A DNA stretch of 64,000 bases from Vibrio ouci (GTDB taxonomy: Bacteria > Pseudomonadota > Gammaproteobacteria > Enterobacterales > Vibrionaceae): contig NZ_SATR01000004.1 in assembly GCF_004551525.1 (NCBI RefSeq), positions 148,990 through 212,989 of the forward strand, in the 5' to 3' direction. Made by a program: the position numbers and the translations under genes. The notes under the pieces are model-generated. The model did no database searches. It saw nothing but the letters and a program-made list of their open reading frames with translations, and was not told where the DNA came from. This document shows, in pieces, positions 1 through 9,800 of this stretch (the stretch's first letter is position 1; every line of letters begins with the position of its first letter).

Positions 1-271
1 ACTCTCCATCCTCAATTTCTTGTTTAACGGTATTTAACCCTGCTGCTATCGCATCAAAATCTTCACTAGTAATAATCGCGCAATCTTTTAGCATTCGTGC
101 ATGTGCGATCGATCCGGCAATGTCTTGTTGTGCCAATTTATAATCGAAATGTACTGACGAGTTCACCTCCTCCAATATTTTGCCTGGACTTGTTGAGAAT
201 CGACCTCCCCACAACGGATTCGATTTATTGGCGTCATCCTTCTGTGTTTTCTGTTTGTTTTCCGTAACCAT
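1..271 (-). CDS. Argininosuccinate lyase family protein, N-terminal part (runs off the window)
   Basis: Only the first 90 codons lie in the window; the gene continues to the left. After a polar leader of about 18 residues comes the ArgH-type N-terminus: LWGGRF at residues 20-25, then a VHFDYKLAQQDIAGS-like helix and a helix ending KQEIEDGE. Family enzymes eliminate fumarate from argininosuccinate or related C-N substrates. The start is ATG at 271, with AAGGAG about 12 bases upstream inside the end of the preceding GNAT gene (6 bases between them), so the two are probably co-transcribed. There is no arg operon here, which suggests a paralogue rather than the housekeeping argH. The catalytic residues lie outside the window, so activity cannot be judged. 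Confidence 0.75.
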   Translation of the reverse strand, partial: MVTENKQKTQKDDANKSNPLWGGRFSTSPGKILEEVNSSVHFDYKLAQQDIAGSIAHARMLKDCAIITSEDFDAIAAGLNTVKQEIEDGE

Positions 272-277
272 ATCGAC

Positions 278-862
278 TTAGCTCCTTGCTAAATAAACCG
301 CCATCTTGAAATTAAAATCACTGCCAAACTGTTTTTTCTTTCGCCTTATTTCTCGCAGTCGATAAGCATTACTTAACCAAAGCGCCTTATAGATGATGTT
401 CAATGACAGCCACTTAATAAGACTGCGATTAATAAACTCTTTTTCGGATGCAAAAATTTCAAACCCGGCATTAATAGAAATGGTTTCCATCACGGCTTTC
501 GAATAAAAAAGAAATAGCTTCTTGTTTGAATGTTTTAACGTGCGTATGCAGGCATTGAGCAAATAGTGGCCATAGCCAACAGAGCGGTATTTTTCACAAA
601 TAAAAACAACCGCGATTTCTGACCAATTGTCCAATAAATCGTGGACTAGAATTGCGCCAATAAATTCACCGGTGTGAATATTCAATAAGACAAAAGTGTC
701 TTTGCTTTTAGTCCACTCCCGATAGCTATACCCCGTGATATCAGGGGAGCTAGAGATTTGTTCCATAACGAGCAATGCTTCTTGATGTGTTAGCCCTCGA
801 CGCTGCAACTCCAGCCCTCGGTAAGTATTCAATTGGTTTGTAGTCTGTCTCTCTATAAACAT
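278..862 (-). CDS. GNAT family N-acyltransferase
   Basis: A 194-residue protein with a central GNAT fold: a beta-strand pair around residues 56-75 (FVLLNIHTGEFIGAILV), then the acetyl-CoA pyrophosphate-binding motif A, RSVGYGHYLL (around residues 93-102), and a C-terminal basic tail. The substrate is unknown. It sits directly upstream of the ArgH-like gene in the same direction. Many vibrio ArgH proteins carry a fused C-terminal GNAT domain, so a separate GNAT beside an ArgH paralogue is suggestive of a linked role, but this is inference. The start region lies in a 17-bp tandem duplication and has no clear Shine-Dalgarno, so the exact start is uncertain. Confidence 0.7.
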   Translation of the reverse strand: MFIERQTTNQLNTYRGLELQRRGLTHQEALLVMEQISSSPDITGYSYREWTKSKDTFVLLNIHTGEFIGAILVHDLLDNWSEIAVVFICEKYRSVGYGHYLLNACIRTLKHSNKKLFLFYSKAVMETISINAGFEIFASEKEFINRSLIKWLSLNIIYKALWLSNAYRLREIRRKKKQFGSDFNFKMAVYLARS

Positions 863-890
863 GCTTTATCCATAAACATGCTTTATCCAT
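855..890. repeat. 17-bp tandem duplication over the GNAT start
   Basis: The sequence ataaacatgctttatcc occurs twice head to tail (855-871 and 872-888). The repeat duplicates the GNAT start codon and its upstream bases. The second ATG, at 879 on the minus strand, is 17 bases away and so out of frame with the first. Confidence 0.9.
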
Positions 891-1221
891 TTTTTGTTGA
901 ATAACCTCTAGCTCAACGGCTCATTAAGAAAGCATATAAACGAATGAAATGAGAAAATAGCTGACAGAAATTACAGGGTTAGAACAGGCGATAACACTCG
1001 CCATAGAGTATTACCGCCTAAGAAAGATAAAGAGAGGTGGAATAAAAAGAAATTATAGAGGGTGCTAAAAGCCTAATAAAAACATCCATCACAATATTCA
1101 ACTGGTCCAATATCGACCGTGACACTACCAAAGAAATAATAATTAATAACCGTAATATATTCCTCTAATTTTCCCACTACCACTTAGGGTAACCATCCAA
1201 TTAACGACACCTTAGAAAAAC
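863..1221. other. Divergent intergenic region between GNAT/argH-like and luxR
   Basis: About 360 AT-rich bases between the divergent GNAT and LuxR genes. It must hold both promoters. Besides the tandem duplication at its left edge, the only dyad seen is GGTC-N7-GACC at 1104-1118, which is too short to call a lux box. No convincing 20-bp lux box was found and no small gene is evident. Confidence 0.5.
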
Positions 1222-1920
1222 ATGTTAGAGGATTTAATTCATAAACTTATCGACTGCCATTCAGTCAATGAACTGGTAGAACGCGCATTAAAAGCAAGCC
1301 ACAAATTAGGGTTTGAACATTTTGCCTTTGGTCACCAGCAATACTCACTCTCTGAAGGTAAGCGAATTCACCTACTTAACAGTTACCCCAAACAGTGGAA
1401 TAAGCTCTACCTAGATAACCAGTTTGTACAGGTTGATCCTGTCGTGTCATATGGGGCGCGAACCTCCCAGCCATTGCTTTGGTCGAACGTAAGACATATC
1501 TCAAAAGAGTTTTGGGAAGAAGCCCGTACGTTCGACTTAGCGATAGGATGGTCGAAAGCAAATCACGACCATAAAGGTGGCGCAAGTTTAGTGTCTATTT
1601 CTCGCTCTCATAACGAGCTCACCAAAGCAGAATTAAAGCAGACCACACCCTATTTACTTTGGGCCACCAGCCTGTTTGAGCATAAATACTGGCAACTCCA
1701 TACCACTGAGCGCACATCTAAAACCTTGCTGACAAAACGAGAGCAAGAGATTCTTAAATGGAGCGGTATAGGGAAAACGGTATTTGAAATTAGCGTAATA
1801 CTGGGCATAAGCGAACGTACTGTCTCTTTCCACCTGACTAATGCGGCTAAAAAGCTCAATGCGTCCAATAAAACTTCTTCCGTGGCGAAAGCGATTGTAT
1901 TGGGTTTAATTGAACTCTAG
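1222..1920 (+). CDS. LuxR family quorum-sensing type transcriptional regulator
   Basis: A 232-residue protein with an N-terminal autoinducer-binding domain (about 1-165) and a C-terminal LuxR helix-turn-helix (about 168-230, LTKREQEILKW then SERTVSFHL). The residues that contact acyl-homoserine lactones in the family are present: W59, Y63, D72, P73, W87 and a glycine at 119/120. It therefore probably senses an AHL. No luxI is visible in the window, so it may be a LuxR solo, or its synthase may lie to the left. It is divergent from the GNAT/argH-like pair, the obvious candidate target. The Shine-Dalgarno is weak (TTAGAAAAAC before ATG). Confidence 0.85.
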   Translation: MLEDLIHKLIDCHSVNELVERALKASHKLGFEHFAFGHQQYSLSEGKRIHLLNSYPKQWNKLYLDNQFVQVDPVVSYGARTSQPLLWSNVRHISKEFWEEARTFDLAIGWSKANHDHKGGASLVSISRSHNELTKAELKQTTPYLLWATSLFEHKYWQLHTTERTSKTLLTKREQEILKWSGIGKTVFEISVILGISERTVSFHLTNAAKKLNASNKTSSVAKAIVLGLIEL

Positions 1921-2005
1921 CCGCTTAGATTGCCCTTACCGCTATGCCAATTTACCTGTGCATGTTCTTTGTCAAAGCTCAGTCAATAAAGCGTTTTTCC
2001 AATTG

Positions 2006-2021
2006 ACGCAAACGTTTGCTA
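2006..2021. promoter_or_regulatory. PurR-like operator
   Basis: ACGCAAACGTTTGCTA contains the perfect 12-bp palindrome GCAAACGTTTGC (2008-2019). It matches the E. coli PurR consensus ACGCAAACGTTTTCGT at 13 of 16 positions. It lies 33 bases before the start of the secreted nucleosidase gene, where PurR control would make physiological sense. Regulation itself is inferred. Confidence 0.65.
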
Positions 2022-2053
2022 TTGATAGATTGCGCCATCTTTTTTTATTGTAA

Positions 2054-2875
2054 ATGTTTGTTATGACACTCTTTAAACGTACCCTAGCACTCTCATTAGC
2101 ACTACTTTCTTTCACAGCTTTCGCTAAGCCTCAACCTATCCTTGTTCAAGGTGCTATGGACATTGAAACCAGCACGCTTGTTAACGCTCTAGAAGACGCA
2201 AAGGAAACCACTGTTGGTTCATGGACCTTCTGGCAAGGTGAAATCGATGGCTACCCTGTGGTGGTATCACGCACAGAAGTGGGATTAGCGAACGCGGCAG
2301 CATCAACCACTATTGGTATTGAGCTCTTCAAACCTAAGTACATCATCAACCAAGGTACGTCTGGCGGCCACGACCCTAAGCTTTACCGTGGTGATATCGT
2401 GATTGGCGAGACTAGCTTCAATATGGGCGCATACAAATCAGAGTTTACCGAAAAAGGTAAAGGCATTAACCCAACCAAATGGCAGAACTTCGATGTGACG
2501 ATGCGCCTTCGTGAAAACGGAGAGCTCGTCGAACACAAACAATTTGAAGCTGACCCTACACTAGTGAAAGCTGCTCTTTCTGTCGCGGGCTCTTACGAGA
2601 AAGGTAAAGTGGTGAAAGGCCGCATTGGTACAGCAGACGAATGGAACCGTGAAGTAGATCGTATCAACTGGCTGCACGAAACCTTTGGCACATCAGTTGA
2701 AGAGATGGAAACGTCATCGGCTGCACTCGTCGCAAACGCTTATAACGTGCCTTTTGTTGGCATTCGTATTTTGTCTAACACAGACCAACATAAGCAAGAC
2801 TTTGATCCGCAAACCGCGGTTGACTGCCAGCTATACACAATCGATGTGATTAAAGCGCTGATTAGCAACCAGTAG
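2054..2875 (+). CDS. Secreted MTA/SAH-nucleosidase-like protein (phosphorylase superfamily)
   Basis: A 273-residue protein with a cleavable signal peptide ([21 protein letters not shown], likely cleaved before KPQP), then a PNP/UDP-phosphorylase fold. Family signatures are the G-x-GxxNAAAST-like stretch around residue 80, the NQGTSGGH loop around 105, and [15 protein letters not shown] near 220, with the purine-site Met-Glu. The terminal [12 protein letters not shown] carries the usual late Asp. Cytoplasmic relatives cleave 5'-methylthioadenosine or S-adenosylhomocysteine; the signal peptide indicates a periplasmic role, probably scavenging nucleosides. Translation could start at 2054 or at the second ATG, 2063; neither has a good ribosome site. 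A PurR-like box precedes it. Confidence 0.85.
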   Translation: MFVMTLFKRTLALSLALLSFTAFAKPQPILVQGAMDIETSTLVNALEDAKETTVGSWTFWQGEIDGYPVVVSRTEVGLANAAASTTIGIELFKPKYIINQGTSGGHDPKLYRGDIVIGETSFNMGAYKSEFTEKGKGINPTKWQNFDVTMRLRENGELVEHKQFEADPTLVKAALSVAGSYEKGKVVKGRIGTADEWNREVDRINWLHETFGTSVEEMETSSAALVANAYNVPFVGIRILSNTDQHKQDFDPQTAVDCQLYTIDVIKALISNQ

Positions 2876-2944
2876 CAAGCAATGCGGAAAAGTTAATCAC
2901 TAACTTACTGCGAACTCGCTTAAGTTGAGCTCTATCCAAATAAA

Positions 2945-2968
2945 AACGCCACCGGTCAAGGTGGCGTT
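2945..2968. terminator. Bidirectional terminator between nucleosidase and chemoreceptor genes
   Basis: Stem aacgccacc / ggtggcgtt (9 bp, perfect) with a 6-base loop, flanked by A-rich and T-rich runs, so it can end both convergent transcripts. Confidence 0.85.
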
Positions 2969-2985
2969 ATTTATTCTATCTAAAA

Positions 2986-4722
2986 CTATTGAACCTTAAA
3001 CTTACCGACAAGTTGAGATAAGTCGACTGAGGTTTCACGCAGCTCTTCACATACCGAGTGCGTCTCTCCTGCGTTATTATTTAGCAACCTTACGATTTCT
3101 TGAATCGCCGCCATGTTAGTACTTACTTCTCCGGTCACCTGGCTCTGCTGCATGGCTGATGTTGCAATCAAGGCATTAAGGTCATTCATCTCAACCACAG
3201 AGTTAGTCACTTGGTTAAGCGAGTCCATAACCTGATTGGTGTTCGCTGCGGTCTGCTCGCAGCTATGACGAGTAGCGTCCATTTCATTGACGACATTGTC
3301 TGTCGTTGATCTTAGCTTGGCGAGCATCTCGTTGATCTGAGACGTGCTGTCTTGCGTTCTTGCTGCCAGCGCTCTTACCTCATCCGCTACTACAGCAAAA
3401 CCGCGGCCTTGCTCACCTGCGCGAGCGGCCTCTATCGCGGCATTCAGCGCCAGCAAGTTAGTCTGCTCGGCAATCTCACCAATCACTTGCAACACGCTAC
3501 TGATTTGCTTGGTGTCTTCACTCATGGTGCTGGTTACTTCAGACATCGCAGAGACCTGATTAACCAGAGCATTCACGCTGGTTACCGCGTTATTGACGGT
3601 CTGCTTAGACTGCTCAGCAAATTGATTGGTGCTTTCTGTCAGCTTGGCGGCATTATCAGCACTGTCTGAGATAGAAGCGGCGGTTGCACTCAACTCTTCA
3701 ATCGCCGTGATGGCTTGCTCGGTTTCAAGTGTGTGCTGATCTAACGTCTTAACGTTTGATGCCGACTGCTCAGCGATATTATGCACCGCACTATCAATCG
3801 CTTGTGAAGAGCGAGAAACATCGACAAACATGTGCTGAAGCTTCTCGATGAACTGGTTAATAGACAAAGAGATGGTGCCTATCTCATCGTTTCGTTCCAC
3901 CGTTAAACGCTGGGTTAAATCACCATTGCCTTGCGATAAATCCGCGACCACATCTTGTAAACGCTTCAACGGTTTGAAGGAGTAATTAATCACCACCACA
4001 CTGACGGTGATGATAATAGCTGCGCAAACTAGCAGCGCTAAGGTGATCAGCCAATTAAGCTTATCGGTATTACTTTGGATAGTATCTAAGTCGATATAGC
4101 CGACTAACTGCCATGATTGGCCTGCAAACTCTATCTGGCGTTGAATCGGCGTTAGGTTATCACCTTGCTTATTGCTAAAGATGGTCACATTGCCTGCCAT
4201 CAACTGGGCATAGCTACCTTGTGCTGCATATTCAGAAATGATCGCCCCGAACTCGTTGAGATGTAAGGTGAAGAAATCAACCGAGTCATCGGCACGTTTG
4301 ACTGAAAATACGATTTGGTAACCCGCTTCCGTTCTTGTCATTGGACTAATGGCCAGCTCATCACCATGAGACTCAGCTAGGTCAATGAATACCTGCGCAT
4401 CTTCATCGCTCATGCTGCCTGTATCATCGAATGCGTAGCCGTTAACCACCTTCACCACATGCGCAAAGCCGCTGTTGTCTTTAGCTTCTGCGATATCCAT
4501 CATACTGAAGTTCAGGCTTGAGGCTAGCGAGAGCTTATTGCTGAGTTCGGTTTCGATCTTCTTCTTAATCAGATCAACATTGTGGGTAATATTTTGGCTA
4601 TCAGATTCTTGAATATAGCGGCTAATAAAATGATTTACGCTGAAGTATGACGTCGCAATAGTGAGGGTGATGATTGCAACAATAAGGGCAATGATCTTAT
4701 TCTTAAATGACAGGTTGGTCAT
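2986..4722 (-). CDS. Methyl-accepting chemotaxis protein
   Basis: A 578-residue chemoreceptor. Order: TM1 at about 8-30; a periplasmic sensor region of about 190 residues that looks Cache-like; TM2 at about 222-248 ([20 protein letters not shown]); HAMP at about 250-300 ([21 protein letters not shown]); then a long cytoplasmic coiled coil with the highly conserved signalling tip [20 protein letters not shown] near residues 415-435. It ends KFKVQ with no pentapeptide methyltransferase tether. It signals to CheA/CheW; the ligand cannot be told from sequence. Monocistronic. Confidence 0.95.
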   Translation of the reverse strand: MTNLSFKNKIIALIVAIITLTIATSYFSVNHFISRYIQESDSQNITHNVDLIKKKIETELSNKLSLASSLNFSMMDIAEAKDNSGFAHVVKVVNGYAFDDTGSMSDEDAQVFIDLAESHGDELAISPMTRTEAGYQIVFSVKRADDSVDFFTLHLNEFGAIISEYAAQGSYAQLMAGNVTIFSNKQGDNLTPIQRQIEFAGQSWQLVGYIDLDTIQSNTDKLNWLITLALLVCAAIIITVSVVVINYSFKPLKRLQDVVADLSQGNGDLTQRLTVERNDEIGTISLSINQFIEKLQHMFVDVSRSSQAIDSAVHNIAEQSASNVKTLDQHTLETEQAITAIEELSATAASISDSADNAAKLTESTNQFAEQSKQTVNNAVTSVNALVNQVSAMSEVTSTMSEDTKQISSVLQVIGEIAEQTNLLALNAAIEAARAGEQGRGFAVVADEVRALAARTQDSTSQINEMLAKLRSTTDNVVNEMDATRHSCEQTAANTNQVMDSLNQVTNSVVEMNDLNALIATSAMQQSQVTGEVSTNMAAIQEIVRLLNNNAGETHSVCEELRETSVDLSQLVGKFKVQ

Positions 4723-5029
4723 AACACTTTACATCCTTAAAAGTGACTACGAGATAGTACTGCGCTCCGGCAGTAAGAAAGCAAATTGTAATGAGTTATT
4801 AGCCTAAAGTGAATACAATCCTCTAAAAATAGAAACAATTAAGCAACACCGTAGATATCTAGAACTATGACTAAGCTTAGGGGAATGTTTTATCAACGGA
4901 TGATTAGGGAAAAATGGCCAACTCTGCTAGTATCCGCCCCCTATTACAGTTAGGGCCAACGACCATCGTTTTGTCGAGCTCGAAAGCCACCCAACCACCA
5001 GCTAGGTAAGTAGAAACCAGGAGCTTATT
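4723..5029. other. Intergenic region between chemoreceptor and VF530 genes
   Basis: About 305 bases between divergent genes. It contains a short inverted repeat, TACTGC-N6-GCAGTA, near 4757-4774. The plus-strand gene has a clear ribosome site (AGGAG before 5030). No gene or RNA structure was recognised. Confidence 0.5.
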
Positions 5030-5443
5030 ATGATGACTGATGAAGAAAGAATTGAACTGCAACAGAACAACCCGTTGCACGGTCTTAAGCTAGAAACCAT
5101 GCTGCAAGAGTTGGTGGATTTCTATGGTTGGGACATTCTTGATACGGCAATGCGCTTTAACTGCTTTAACACCAAGCCGTCAATTGCTAGCAGTGTTAAG
5201 TACTTAAAGAAAACCGAGTGGGCACGCGAGAAGCTAGAGAACTTTTATCTTTACCGCTTTAAACGCATGCCTCGCGCATCGGCTGAAGAGTATGACTTAC
5301 CTCCTCGCGCTCGTACCTTTCCACATGGCCTAAAACCGAAAGAGCCAATGGAGTTAACCGTTGAATCTATCTTGAAGTCACAAGCTAAAGCGGCGTCAGC
5401 GCACAAAGCGAAATCATCACGTGGTCGTAATTTCCGTCGATAG
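5030..5443 (+). CDS. VF530-family DNA-binding protein (DUF2132)
   Basis: A 137-residue protein whose first 75 residues match the VF530 family: NPLHGLKLETMLQELVDFYGW, RFNCFNTKPSIASSVKYLKK and TEWAREKLENFYL. The family, structurally known from a Vibrio fischeri protein, is small and helical and considered DNA-binding; its role is not settled. Here a Lys/Arg/Ala-rich tail of about 50 residues follows (KSQAKAASAHKAKSSRGRNFRR), which would favour nucleic-acid contact. Start at 5030 or 5033, both served by AGGAG. Monocistronic, closed by a hairpin at 5470-5496. Confidence 0.85.
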   Translation: MMTDEERIELQQNNPLHGLKLETMLQELVDFYGWDILDTAMRFNCFNTKPSIASSVKYLKKTEWAREKLENFYLYRFKRMPRASAEEYDLPPRARTFPHGLKPKEPMELTVESILKSQAKAASAHKAKSSRGRNFRR

Positions 5444-5469
5444 TGAACGACATAGATTTGAAGTGATAC

Positions 5470-5496
5470 AGAGCCAGGTAAGTGATGTCTGGCTCT
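5470..5496 (+). terminator. Terminator after VF530 gene
   Basis: Stem agagccag / ctggctct (8 bp, perfect) with an 11-base loop, 27 bases after the stop codon. The T-run is weak (TATCTGT). Confidence 0.55.
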
Positions 5497-5540
5497 TATC
5501 TGTAACTTGTCAGGCCAACAACTCCTTCCCGTCCTCAAAG

Positions 5541-6758
5541 CTAAAAAACATGTTTCATGTCATATAGTTCTCGTGATAGCAATTCAATATAATTATTGAA
5601 CTCCAACACCAAATCGTATTCTTTATCGACCTGGTATGGGCTAAAAGGTAGAAAGTCTTTTACGACTTCAGCACTAGGGTGGCCTGGTTTCTTGCGCTTA
5701 GGGTCTGACGAGAAAACGCTAACTGCGGGCTGTAACTTACCAGCTACCCCTTTGTGCCAGTTATTCTGTGCCCCATGATGCATAACTTGCAAACAGGCTA
5801 GATTGGCTAGACGCGCTTCACCGATACCATCAAACAACCCTTGCAACTGTTCTTTGGTAGACAGACTCCCATCTCCTGTAAACAATATTCCTGACTTTTT
5901 ATCACCTTTGCTCAGCCTAGATTCATAGTTAGAGGCACTTTGGTGAACGATAAAATTATCAATTTTATCGATAGGAGAGCAGTAGAGAAATAAAGAGATA
6001 ATGTTACGGTTTTCACCACTAGAGCCAAACGTTCTATCATACACTGCCTTTATTTTCTTCAATGAGCCTTCTACCGTTCTCGCCGTTCCATCTAGCAAAA
6101 CACTCATCTCCTTTTCAACTGCATTAGAGAATGACTTGTTCTTATTAGCAGAAAGCGACTCATCGTTATATGTGATAAATTCAAATATCTCTTCTAACAT
6201 GAGTTTATCACTATCACTTATTTGGAACACGTTCGAGTAGCCACCGACTTTATTAACCTTCCCGAGTACGTTTATTGGATCAAAACTAAAGTCATCTGTC
6301 TCAATAGCATTAGGTTGAGAACCCCTATCAGATGTAACAAATACGATATTCTTAATTTTTCCTGGGAATTTGTTATTAAGATATTTACACGGATCTAAAT
6401 AAAACTTCATCTTATCACTTGAAGAAGAGAGACCTTTCGACATTGCAGCATATAGCCTTTGATCTAAGGCCATGTATGGCAGCAGTAAAACCTTTATCTC
6501 TACTTTTTTTAGTAACTCTTCGAGGCCATTAGTATGGTCTGAATCAAAATGAGAAATAACGGCGAGATCGATCGTTTTAATATGTATTTTCGATATTTGA
6601 TCATTCAAAAAGACTCTCTTGCTCGATGTACCGCAATCGTATAAGAACCTAAAGCTTTCCCCTTTCCAATCTATTTCACCAGTAGAAAATAACCCTTGTC
6701 CTACAGAATGAAACTGAACTTTATATTCAAGGAAGCCGCACTCGCTCATTAAACCCAT
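5541..6758 (-). CDS. MBL-fold metallo-hydrolase, ComEC-like, last gene of the defence-type operon
   Basis: A 405-residue protein with a metallo-beta-lactamase fold: early strand FLYDCGTSSK, metal motif SHFDSDHTNG (around residue 89; H-x-D-x-D-H instead of the classical HxHxDH), GDGS near 298, MHHGAQNN near 330 and GHPS near 363. This pattern resembles the hydrolase domain of ComEC/Rec2 proteins but has no membrane segments, so it is probably a soluble nuclease or phosphoesterase. An insert of about 130 residues (150-280) separates the metal motifs. It lies 85 bases downstream of hsdR in the same direction, suggesting it belongs with the restriction system. Base composition looks more AT-rich than its neighbours. 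Substrate unknown. Confidence 0.7.
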   Translation of the reverse strand: MGLMSECGFLEYKVQFHSVGQGLFSTGEIDWKGESFRFLYDCGTSSKRVFLNDQISKIHIKTIDLAVISHFDSDHTNGLEELLKKVEIKVLLLPYMALDQRLYAAMSKGLSSSSDKMKFYLDPCKYLNNKFPGKIKNIVFVTSDRGSQPNAIETDDFSFDPINVLGKVNKVGGYSNVFQISDSDKLMLEEIFEFITYNDESLSANKNKSFSNAVEKEMSVLLDGTARTVEGSLKKIKAVYDRTFGSSGENRNIISLFLYCSPIDKIDNFIVHQSASNYESRLSKGDKKSGILFTGDGSLSTKEQLQGLFDGIGEARLANLACLQVMHHGAQNNWHKGVAGKLQPAVSVFSSDPKRKKPGHPSAEVVKDFLPFSPYQVDKEYDLVLEFNNYIELLSRELYDMKHVF

Positions 6759-6843
6759 ACCTTAGCCTTTACTATTACGTTAACCAAAACGAACTAAATT
6801 CCTAGTCGAGACGAATACCTAACGAAAACTAGGTATCCAATCA

Positions 6844-9800
6844 CTAACTATTCTTCTTATAATTCTCAGCCTGCTCTAACACGCCTTTATAGACATCATC
6901 ATTTGCGATTGGCGGGAAGCCGTATTTATGCAGTAGCAAAATCAGGTCTACCTTAAGCTTGGCTTTAATATCATCCCGCCCTGCCCAATCTGGGTATTGG
7001 GCAACGTCATCGACAATCACTTTCATCTCTTTGGCGAGCTCTAGCATCTTGCCGTCTTCGTATTCAAATTCATACTTGGTGCGCATGTGCTCCAAGATAT
7101 CGAGGAAAGCTTTTTCTTCCATATCGATGCCGAGGTCCTCGAACGAGGTGAGCTCAGTTACCATCTCGCTCATTAGAGAGGTCATCTCTTTGATGATGCC
7201 TTCAAACATCTCGTCCACGAATGGTTCGAACTCTTCACCTCGTAGTTCGTTACCTTCACGGCGCTCGTTGTATTGCTCCACCAGCGATTGTAAGCGCTTC
7301 GAGAAGTCGACACCTTTGAGCTGGTTTACCTTTTTAAAGTCACTAATGGCTTTGCCTAGCAGCTTTTGTAGCAACTGGATTTTGGTATGAGGCAGTTTAA
7401 GCTTTAGAACTCGCTCCATGTACTCGTCATCGAAGATATCGATGGATTCTGCTTGCTCTTCACCGATAGTGAAAATTTCTTCTACGCCTTCAGCACGCAG
7501 CGCTTCTGCCACTAATTCGCGAACATGCTTGTTCATTTGTGCCGTGTCTGGCGCATCACCTTTGGTCAGCTTGTAAATGATTGACCGAACAGCAATGTAG
7601 AAATGAATCAAGTCGCGTTCTTGCTTAGAAAGCGACTCACTACCACAGCAAACGTCATAAGCCGCTTTTAAACGCTTCACTAAGCCCATGAAGCGGTGTT
7701 CATTCTTCTTGTTCACCAAGACAAACTCTGCAGCAAGATTTAAGCACTCAAGCTGTAATCTAGGTTCGCCACTAAAGTATCCGGAACGGTCAAAGTTATG
7801 GAACATCTTACCCAGCAGATCGAGGTGATTCTTTACCTCTATCACTGAGAGTTGTACATCCTCAAAGTTGCTTTCGTCGGCTTTTGAATACATTGCCAAC
7901 GCTTGGTTCATGCGAGTTTTAATGCCGATGTAATCGACAACTAAGCCTTTGTCTTTGCCTTCAAATTTACGGTTTACGCGTGAAATAGTCTGAATCAGGT
8001 TGTGCTTTTGTAGCGGCTTATCGATGTAGATGGTGTCTAACTCCGGCACATCGAAGCCTGTTAGCCACATATCAACCACAATCGCGAGCTTAAAGTTGGA
8101 TTTCGGATTTTTAAACTGGGCGTCGAGTGACTTACGGTAATCTTTGGTGCCAAGCAGTTTGTGGAGCTCGTCTTCATCGTTACTGCCACGGGTCATGACC
8201 ATTTGCACCATCGCCAGTGGCATCACCTCTTTCGCTTCCTCTTCCGTGAGCGTTTCACCCTCTAGGCACTTCTTCACTTCAAACCACTCTGGGCGCAACA
8301 GCTTCACTTGTTTGTAGAAGTCATAGGCGATTTCACGGCTGGCGCAAACAAACATCGCTTTGCCTTTGACCGTTGAACCTTCGGCTACACGCTCTTCGTA
8401 ATGGACAACAAAGTCTTTGGCTAATGCTTCCAAGCGGTCTTCATCACCTAAGATGGCATTCATGTTGGCAGAAGCTTTTTTGCTCTCTTCAATCTGATGC
8501 TCACTGGCGCCTGCCTCAGCACATTCCTCATAGTATTTCTCGACTTCTTGCAGCTTACTATTATCGAGAATAACTTTTGCGGCACGCCCCTCGTAAACAA
8601 TTCGTACCGTGATTTCATCATTTACAGACTCAGCCATCGTGTAGCTGTCTACAGGGTTACCGAATACATCTAACGTTGCATCAATAGGCGTGCCAGTAAA
8701 GCCAACATACGTTGCACTAGGTAATGAATCATGAAGATACTTAGCAAAGCCATAGCTCTCTTTTACATCGACAGCGACGCCGTCTTTGTATTGCAGTGTG
8801 ACTTTTTTGTCGAGATTGACTTGAGAGCGGTGCGCCTCATCCGAGATACAAATGATGTTGGTACGGTTAGACAGCAGCTCAATGTCTTCAGTGAACTTGT
8901 GGATAGTCGTGAGGAACACACCACCACTTTTTATTCCTTGTAGTTTGTCACGGAGGTCTTGTCGGCTAACGACAGAAACCACCATCTCGTCACCGATATA
9001 ATCACTGGCATTACAGAACTGTTCAGAGAGTTGATCATCTAGGTCGGTACGGTCAGTAATAAGAACAATGGTTGGGCTTTCAAAATCGACACTTTTCATC
9101 AATAGGCGAGACAAAAACTGCATGGTGTAGCTCTTACCACAACCTGTCGCCCCAAAATAAGTACCGCCCTTACCGCTACCCCATGGCTTACGCTCTTTGT
9201 CGATGTTGTAATAAAGCTTACGAGCTGCGTAGTATTGAGGATAACGACAACATACTTTCACTTCTTTCTTCGAGGTATCAGGGAAGAAGATGAAGTTTTT
9301 CAACACGTCCAACAATCGAGTTTTATCGAACAGGCCCGCTATCATGGTATAGAGCGAATTGATGCCTTGTTTTTCAGTGGCCTCGTTACCTGTCACCTTG
9401 CGCCAAGCGTAATAGAAATCATAAGGGGCAAAGGCGTTACCCATTTTGTTGTTTACGCCATCGCTAATAATCGTCAGGGCGTTAAACACAAACAATTTAG
9501 GAATAGCGCGCTTATAGCGGATGTGGATTTGCTCCCACGCATCATAGATGGTCGCTTGCTCTTCACGTACAGCGCTTTTGAATTCAAATAGGACTAGCGG
9601 TAAACCATTAATGTAAAGAATGCCATCAGGGATACGTTCTTCATCACTGTTTTCAATCTTCAATTGATTTACGACTTTGTAGATGTTTTGGTCTACGGAT
9701 TCGAAATAGCTAACACGCTCTTCTGCGACTTTTGGCTCAGCAGATTGTGTTTTGTCTTCCAGAAGAGGCACAAATATTAATCGCAACGCTTGCGCCAAAT

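Noticed and set aside
1101..1120. Possible lux box upstream of the LuxR gene
   Set aside because: Only GGTC-N7-GACC is symmetrical; it does not match the 20-bp lux box consensus ACCTGTAGGATCGTACAGGT closely enough.
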